The notes under the pieces: generated by a model
The model's database searches: none
Told to the model about the DNA's origin: nothing
Seen by the model: only the letters and a program-made list of their open reading frames with translations
Made by a program: the position numbers and the translations under genes
Assembly (NCBI GenBank): GCA_050084515.1
Contig: CM114272.1
Location: forward strand, 15,562,001-15,626,000
Direction of reading: 5' to 3'
DNA: 64,000 nucleotides
From: Blasia pusilla
Lineage: Eukaryota > Marchantiophyta > Marchantiopsida > Blasiales
Shown: positions 58,701-64,000 of the stretch, piece after piece
Layout: every line of letters begins with the position of its first letter
How positions within the stretch are numbered: position 1 is the first letter of the stretch

Positions 58701-59501
58701 ATCTGCAGGGCAGGATCTAATGGCATTAGGAGAGCATGCGGCACTTTCCTAAATAAGAATCACATAAGGATTGACGACCTCTCGCTCGGGTTTTGGGGAC
58801 TCAAAACCTTTGATCGCTTCACGAGGACAGGGGATCAATTGAAGTACTTTTTCGCCCAAAAGAATCTTGTGCTTTTCAAGTCTTATCTCGGCTGCCATTG
58901 AGCTCCAGGAATACCCCACGATTTGGCCCATCGCCGCAGCACGAATCGCACTCAAGAAGTGGACAATCTTACAAGTGCCGGTTTCATACTCGTAGACGGG
59001 GGAAGTTCAGAGCATGTTCACATTACAGAGACCTTCGCATTTCGTATTCAACCCAAGATTGATGTCAACATGTACCCGGAGAAGGTGGATGATCTCAATC
59101 CATTATTTCTGTTTGAGTCTAGAAATGGGGTGAAGAGAAACAGAATGTGCAGCCAACGGTGGAGAGAGCAAAGCGATTGCAGCACTCGGGAGGCAAAAAT
59201 GGAGATCATCGCCACGAAAGATGTCCTGAGTGGCAATGGAATAGGAAGGATGTATTGGGTCAGGAACAACACTGTAAATTCAAGTGTCACACGGGTGTAT
59301 GTGGTGCACATCTGTTGCTTTCCCACATGTTCATGTGATGACTTTGTCCAAAGAGAGACAAGTGGCAAAAGGTATTTCCCTTGTAAGCACATGTACTATG
59401 TGTTGCTGGTAGTTTTAAGAGAGTCGGAGGTAGGAGTAGGAATCCACCAACCAAATCTGTCCCTCAAAGAAGTTCGAAGTATTTTAAACAAACCACTTTG
59501 A
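55746..59501 (+). pseudogene. gene A of E5: MULE transposase, full span
   Basis: Covers the whole gene A. A cut-and-paste transposase would bind the element ends and move them. N-terminus: MDGTEDIIGETVQ, VWNLLPLANGQYRVYG. A WRKY-GCM1-type zinc finger follows (56,240-56,570: C-W/C, CPYLERNG in other copies, CPHC, C then a GSHTH-like pair). The core spans 56,700-57,330 (DAIARIKANSRFPFIQR, MGAHVYDHVEKGLKTIFVCE, FHWQ). Exon 2 from about 58,043 has AFNRCVAGTPLEQDVHIGGD, DLDEEITPPRYS, NVLFQKPSVAGSLQHP. A SWIM zinc finger is encoded at 59,328-59,390 (C-x-C-x15-C-x-H), and the gene ends LNKPL at 59,501. WRKY-GCM1 and SWIM fingers are both known in Mutator-like transposases. Frameshifts at several points, one base lost at the intron donor (57,547) and a destroyed acceptor (TTGCGT) make it a pseudogene. 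Confidence 0.85.
57547..58042 (+). repeat. A5 intron, splice sites damaged
   Basis: Donor GTGAGT is present but overlaps a one-base loss in the exon; the acceptor reads TTGCGT instead of TTGCAG. It contains palindrome copies, several with GCCGG or GCCAGG in the left arm. Confidence 0.7.
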
Positions 59502-59823
59502 GGATGCAAAATGAGGTTTTAGATTGTACATTTATTTTTTTCTCAACCTTCACTGTGAGCTTGAACTCTATTCAGCCCGGGGCAAATGATAGATTTTTTC
59601 CAGACCTTGGATGGAAAAAGTGATTGGTTCTCAGTTTTGTAAATTTTGTGCAATTTGCAACTCGTCGGACTCACACAAAAAGTTTCCTCTCTTCAACCCA
59701 ACGGAAACTCTCTTCAAAAAAACGTATCTATTTCGGTTGAAGGTAGTTTCCTCTCTCCTCTCTCTTCTCTTCCTCTCTCCTCTCTCCTCTCTTCCTCTCT
59801 TCCTTTCCTCTTACCGCACCTCA
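59502..59823. repeat. A-end terminus of E5 (inverted)
   Basis: After gene A: a conserved 3' region (CTTGGATGGAAAAAGTGATTGG), then AAGTTTCCTCTCTTCAACCC, an A-run, GGTTGAAGGTAGTTTCCTCTC and a CT-rich tract to CCGCACCTCA. It is the mirror of 46,543-46,900 and 37,152-37,500. Confidence 0.82.
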
Positions 59824-59832
59824 GACTTGTAC
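59824..59832. repeat. right target-site duplication of E5
   Basis: GACTTGTAC, matching GACTTCTAC at 49,399-49,407 at eight of nine bases. E4 gene A sequence continues directly with ACTCCAAGGCTCCCACGC. Confidence 0.85.
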
Positions 59833-60428
59833 ACTCCAAGGCTCCCACGCATTGGCGGCGGGAGACAATCCAAGGACCATCTGGAATTGAAGCACTGGTC
59901 CGTTGAAGCCTGCACCATCGATGACAATCAGACTTTCTATCCATACCCTTCAGGCGTCCTCCATCCTTCTTTTGAGCAGGAGCAGCAAGTGGAGGCAACT
60001 CAAAAATGCAATTACCATCGTACGTGGGCGGCAGCTCGTCGATAAGAATGTGCTTGAACATTTTCAAGGGCAGAGACGAAAGCAAACTATTGCCTGATAC
60101 TCGCAAGAGGAATGAGTAGGCGGACAGAGGGCCCGATTGGTGCCCGACAGATCCACTGAGGTTGATAACATCCGGAATCTCTTCTAGAAAAACAACATTG
60201 TTACGAGCGCGCATGGGTTGAGTCGGCCGGATCTGCAGAGCTTGGAGTTGCAAACGTAGAGCTCGGAGCACTAGGAAATTCTAGACCGTCTACTTGGGAA
60301 ACAGACGAATTTAGGGGCAGGCCGTAAACTCTGTATTGACCATTTGTTAGAGGTAGGAGATTCCATACTTTACGGTCTAAGGTCACTGGCTGGACCGTCT
60401 CACCTATTATGTCTTCCCTACCGTCCAC
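59833..60428 (-). pseudogene. gene A of E4, N-terminal part
   Basis: Encodes MDGREDIIGETVQPVTLDRK, LLPLTNGQYRVYGLPLN, the SLPLKMFKHILIDELPPTYD block and the first zinc-finger cysteines (CHRWCRL). It continues after the E5 insertion at 49,407. A frameshift lies near 60,220. Confidence 0.8.
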
Positions 60429-60599
60429 CCTAACATCTTTGGATACAAAGATGGTTCCAATTTGAAGAAGAAATCGAGCAGATGTAAAATTTTCATCTTT
60501 GCTATGAAAGACTCACGAGCTTGGGGTCGAATGATTTCCGATTGAGGAAGGGCCGCAGATGATCGCCACAAGTGAGCTTAACATAATATCCATTCCAAG

Positions 60600-60650
60600 A
60601 AGATTCCAACAGAGGAGACCGAGAATGAGAATGAGAATATTTAATTTATA
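60600..60650 (-). promoter_or_regulatory. gene A promoter of E4: TATA box
   Basis: TATAAATTAAA on the - strand (60,640-60,650) next to a short GAATGA run; same layout as E1 and E2. Confidence 0.6.
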
Positions 60651-60849
60651 GTGAATAGGAAATGATACTCTGATGATTTTAACGACAAGATGAATTCGTG
60701 GGTGACATTGTTCGACACAATGGATCCACTCAGAACACATTCAATTCATGTTGCAATATGTTACCGGATTTGGGAAGCAAAGGGTTGCGCATCACACTTG
60801 GAAACCCGTCGGAGTCCTGGTAAATCAGAAATTACCCGAAGCTAACCGA

Positions 60850-61520
60850 AGCCTGCAACCCGTCGGCATCGGACGGGTTGCACGCTTCTGCTAAACATTG
60901 TCAAAGCAAGCAACCCGTCGCTCTCCGACGAGTTGATCGGATACCGATCCTTCTTGCCCGAAGATGCCGGAGGCGTGCAAACCGTCTGCTCCCGACGAGT
61001 TCCGCAGGTGCCTCGCCTTTTAGCCCAAAGACGGCGAGGCGTGCAACCCGTCGCCCTCCAACGGGTTGTGCAAGGGCCTCGCCTTGTGGTGCAGCCAGCC
61101 AGACTCCGACGACTTGCACAGGAAGCCCTCGTTCCTAACCCTTGATGAGGGAAGCGTGCAACCCAACGGTCTCCGACGGATTGCCCAATATACGTCCCGT
61201 TCCCATCCCAAACACGGCGGAGGCGCGCAACATGTCGGGCTCCTACGGGTTGCGCGGGTACCTTGCGTTGTTTTCCAAAGACGACGGAGGCGCTCAACCC
61301 ATCGGTCTCCGACGGGTTGCTCGCGCACGTGGCGACGTACCCAGGATGGCGGAGGCGCGCAACATGTCGTTCTCCGACGGGTTACGCGGGTTCCTCGCGT
61401 TCTTTTCTGAAGATTACGGAGGCGCTCAACCCGTCGGTCTCCGACGGGTTGCTCGTGCACGTGGCGATGTACCCAGGATGGCGAAGGCGCGCAACCCGTC
61501 GGACTCCGACGGGTTGCCAT
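60850..61520. repeat. minisatellite of E4 promoter region
   Basis: About ten units near 67 bp, two alternating types as in E3, each with one palindrome copy; the last (61,495-61,516) keeps CAACCCGTCGGACTCCGACG. Confidence 0.83.
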
Positions 61521-61606
61521 TTTTCACATCCGGACTTTCGTAACCTCCAGCACGTCGCCGTCGAAAGGACGACGGGACCCAACGGTCAGCCCAACGGCTA
61601 GAAAAG

Positions 61607-61615
61607 TATAAATAG
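61607..61615 (+). promoter_or_regulatory. TATA box of gene B (E4)
   Basis: TATAAATAG in GAAAAGTATAAATAGGC, about 250 bp before the gene B ATG (61,856). Confidence 0.68.
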
Positions 61616-61855
61616 GCAAAAATCGCTCATTTCCGGTTTCTCATTTCGTGAACTTCATTCTCACTCCAGCAGACCGATCGATCGAATCTGAAGGGGCGTT
61701 TCACACGGCGATACATCGCCAGTTGATAGGAGGGAACGAGAGCGAGACGGTTCAACCGAGCGATAGCGGGACGATTCGAGCTCCCATCTCGACATCAGCA
61801 AGGCGACTGATCAAGGAATTTGTCGTGGACATAGGTGGAGGCATTTCTGGCAAAA

Positions 61856-64000
61856 ATGACGAGGAAAAAAACACAAGCCAACAAGTCAGGGAGCTTCACT
61901 CCCAAGTCCATTAGGACTCTGCGCCGCCTTCTCCGGGCCTCGTTCGTAATGAAATTAGGCAAAGCAGGAAATCGAGGAGCGGGAAAGGGAAGCGGAGATG
62001 CACAACCAAGTGCTTCTTGCGAGACGTGTTCAAGAGGCGCTAGATAAACAGAACGTAGAGGCCGAGACGTCACAGGCCTTGAAGAAAAGGATCGCCGACG
62101 AAAAGAGAGAAAAGAAGCGCCTGGAAAAAGCGATAGCCATTGACGATAGCCCAGCCCGTCCAACCGCAAGTGTTGAGATGCAGGAAATGTCCCCCACGAA
62201 GTCCGGGGACACAATCAACATAGTGGAAACAACAGAAGTTGAAATCGATGACGAGGAGGTCATGAGGACCGCCAACGTGGAGATGGTGGACATGGCTGAA
62301 GAAGCCGGAGAGCGGTCATTCTCGACTCCAAGCCCGGTGGAGGACATCAACCTCTATCGGATGGACGAGTTTCCAATCGATTTGCCAGCCTCTGTCTCAG
62401 ACAAGTTAGCAGGTCAAGAAACCGACCCCATTTTCGAGCGGGTAAGAGAGGTTCTGGGTTTTTTTAATTATGTGAATTGCAATTCATTGGGATTTCAGTG
62501 TAGCTTATTCCTCTTGTCCCGGTTCTGACAGGTGGTAAAGCAGATGGCACTCATGGAGGGCCACAACGCCCCGAGGATTCCACTCTGCCAATTGCGGACA
62601 ATGGACTACGTCCACGAAATTCAGTCTGAAGAGGACATCGCGAAGCTAAAACAATCGGTGGCGACAGCATCCTACGTCGACAGCTTTCCTCCCTTCTATG
62701 TTCAGCCTTACGACGAGCATGGAACCCAAGCTCTGGTTACCGTGGAGGACTTGGAAAAGCTCGACACATTCTAGAGGATGCGAGACCAGGACTTCAGAAG
62801 GCAAGTTGAGGGCACGGAATTCAGCTGGATGAGGAATCTGCATTTCTTCATCTGGGATGGGAATCACAGGTTCATGGCGTGGACCAAGTTTGCGGAGGAG
62901 CGGCCCAACTCATTGGAGGCACATTTCTGCGTGAAGGCAGTGGTCCTTCACCCATACCCTCATCACATGGCGACGGTGGAGATGGCAATGCATGCCATGA
63001 ACACGTGAGTATCTTTAACACTTTCAAAACTCGTCGGACTCCGACGAGTTGCTCGATTGATGAATGGGTTAGGTTTGTTTTAGCCGAAAGCAACTCGTCG
63101 GACTCCGACGGGTTGCTCGACTGCACGCTTTTTCGGATCGTTTTTTAAGATTGCAACTCGTCGGACTCCGACGACTTGTTTGATTGAACATAGATTTAAC
63201 TAGTTTTTGGCCCAAAGTAAACCGTCGGAGTCCGACGGGTTGCTCGACAGGCCGCCTTGTGAGGATGTTTTTTGAAGAATGCAACTCGTCGGACTCCGTC
63301 GAGTTGTTCGAGTGACTGCAGGTTAAGAAGGTTTTTTCCCCAAAGCAACCCGTCGGAGTCCGACGGGTTGCTTGCCTCAAAAGTTTTTTTGGCCGAAATC
63401 AACCCGTCGGACTCCGACGGGTTGATATGGGGAAAAATAGCTTCAAGGCAAGCAACCCGTCGGACTCCTAGGGGTTGCTTTGGGGAAAAAACCTTCTAAA
63501 CCTGCAGTCACTCAAGCAACTCGTCTAGGTTCGACGGGTTGCATTCTTAAAAGAACACCCTCACAAGGCGTCTTATCGAGCAACCCGTCGGACTCCAACG
63601 GTTTGCTTACCAGGCATTAGCAAATCTGAATGCAATCCGTCGGACTCCGACGGGTTGCATCATTAAGCTCGTTGCTAGAATCCGACCTTGAGCTGTGACG
63701 ACCCGTCGGAGTCCGACGGGTTGCAAGAACCCGTAATTTCCTGACGGGTTGAGTTTGGATGTGCAGGATTGTATCGGAGGGGAATGTCACCCACCACTGG
63801 ATCCAGGACTGCGATTGGGTGAGGAAGGTGCTTACGACACACCCGGGAGAGTACAGGGGGTTCTTGGGCGATGCCCTCGTCAATCAGATGCTTGCAAAGG
63901 GTGCTCAGATTAAGAAGAAAACTTGGGCAAACAAGTTTATTTCTCAAGATGCAACCGTAACCATCCTTTGCTGGTCGAAGATACAGGCAGCGAAGAAAAG
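61856..64000 (+). pseudogene. gene B of E4, exons 1-3 (partial)
   Basis: Exon 1 (61,856-62,441) starts MTRKKTQANKSGSFTPKS, loses frame near 61,925, and regains it from 61,998 (MHNQVLLARRVQEALDKQNV) to the acidic DEFPIDLPASVSDKLAGQE end; about 40 bp of the coiled coil is deleted near 62,125. Exon 2 (62,532-63,004) has the intact motif FFIWDGNHRFMAW and a single TAG at 62,772. Exon 3 starts at 63,767 with IVSEGNVTHHWIQDCDWVRK and stays open to the window end. Splice signals are intact (GTAAGA/GACAG, GTGAGT/GTGCAG). Among the copies this one is closest to functional in exons 2-3. Confidence 0.78.
63005..63766 (+). repeat. B4 intron 2: phased palindrome array, 12 copies
   Basis: Palindrome centres at 63,039, 63,103, 63,166, 63,230, 63,294, 63,358, 63,412, 63,465, 63,529, 63,593, 63,645 and 63,711. 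Spacings: 64, 63, 64, 64, 64, 54, 53, 64, 64, 52 and 66 bp. Arms occur as ACCCGTC or ACTCGTC, often matched on both sides. Confidence 0.94.

Larger units (their letters stand above)
49408..59823. mobile_element. E5: complete inverted MULE-type element (10.4 kb)
   Basis: The only copy with both ends in the window. The B end (left) reads GGGGGCTGGTATTCTGGCAG then a GAGAGGAAGAGAGGAG tract. The A end (right, inverted) reads GAGGTGCGGTAAGAGG and the same purine tract, giving imperfect terminal inverted repeats. Gene B lies on the - strand (50,418-54,195), gene A on the + strand. It lacks gene B exons 1 and 2. It is flanked by a 9-bp duplication with one mismatch. Confidence 0.87.
59833..64000. mobile_element. 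E4, right part, runs off the window
   Basis: Resumption of E4 after E5: the N-terminal part of gene A (- strand), the promoter region, and gene B exons 1-3 (+ strand) up to the window edge. About 3 kb of E4 should remain beyond 64,000, judging from the length of E5. Confidence 0.83.

Noticed and set aside
59714-60271. 185-codon frame in E4 gene A
   Set aside because: Its C-terminal end is translated E5 terminus; only the N-terminal part is real gene A sequence.
63005-63766. CRISPR-like array (regular 27-bp repeats, 25-37-bp spacers)
   Set aside because: The genome is eukaryotic, repeats vary, the array lies within transposon introns and no cas genes exist. Regular spacing is better explained by phased binding sites.

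Overview
The window looks like a repeat-dominated stretch of a land-plant nuclear genome. The signs are one plant-type class II histone deacetylase gene (HDA5/HDA15/HDA18-like), plant-style LTR retrotransposons (Ty3/gypsy and Ty1/copia), a hAT remnant, and GT-AG introns inside the transposons. I saw no tRNA, rRNA, bacterial operon or CRISPR array. I cannot name the species; a seedless land plant is possible but unproven.

Layout. 1-1.96 kb: tandem copies of a non-coding repeat (R1) whose relative lies at 16.2-17.3 kb. 1.96-4.97 kb: the 3' end of a Ty3/gypsy element (integrase C-terminus, polypurine tract, 3' LTR). 6.74-7.33 kb: hAT transposase fossil. 9.0-9.4 and 15.1-15.6 kb: two copies of an unrecognised sequence (R2). 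11.313-12.824 kb: an intact, intronless HDAC gene, the only undamaged gene in the window. 18.74-19.24 kb: copia gag fragment. 19.24-64.0 kb: five copies (E1-E5) of one large DNA transposon family.

The E family is the main discovery. Each element carries two divergent genes. Gene A encodes a Mutator-like (MULE) transposase of about 1,100 residues: WRKY-GCM1-type zinc finger, transposase core and C-terminal SWIM zinc finger, with one intron. Gene B (about 1,200 residues, about five exons) encodes a coiled-coil N-terminus, a ParB/Srx-like DGNHR motif domain and a C-terminal region resembling a DNA amino-methyltransferase with degenerate motifs. Introns and the shared promoter carry dozens of copies of a 27-bp palindrome (arms GCAACCCGTCGGA and TCCGACGGGTTGC around one base), seen nowhere outside E elements. 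In gene B intron 2 the palindromes are spaced about 63-64 or 52-54 bp centre to centre, close to six or five helical turns. In the promoter they form a 67-bp minisatellite.

The five copies are nested like Russian dolls: E2 sits in intron 2 of gene B of E1, E3 in exon 3 of gene B of E2, E4 in intron 3 of gene B of E3, and E5 (inverted, complete, about 10.4 kb, flanked by a 9-bp target duplication with one mismatch) in gene A of E4. The right halves of E1-E4 should follow beyond position 64,000. A Ty3 solo LTR with a 5-bp duplication sits in gene B of E2. All A and B copies here carry stops, frameshifts or deletions, so any active member must be elsewhere.

Working hypothesis (inference): protein B recognises or modifies the palindromes, so the element carries its own DNA-recognition and chromatin module beside the transposase, which could explain preferential insertion into its own copies.
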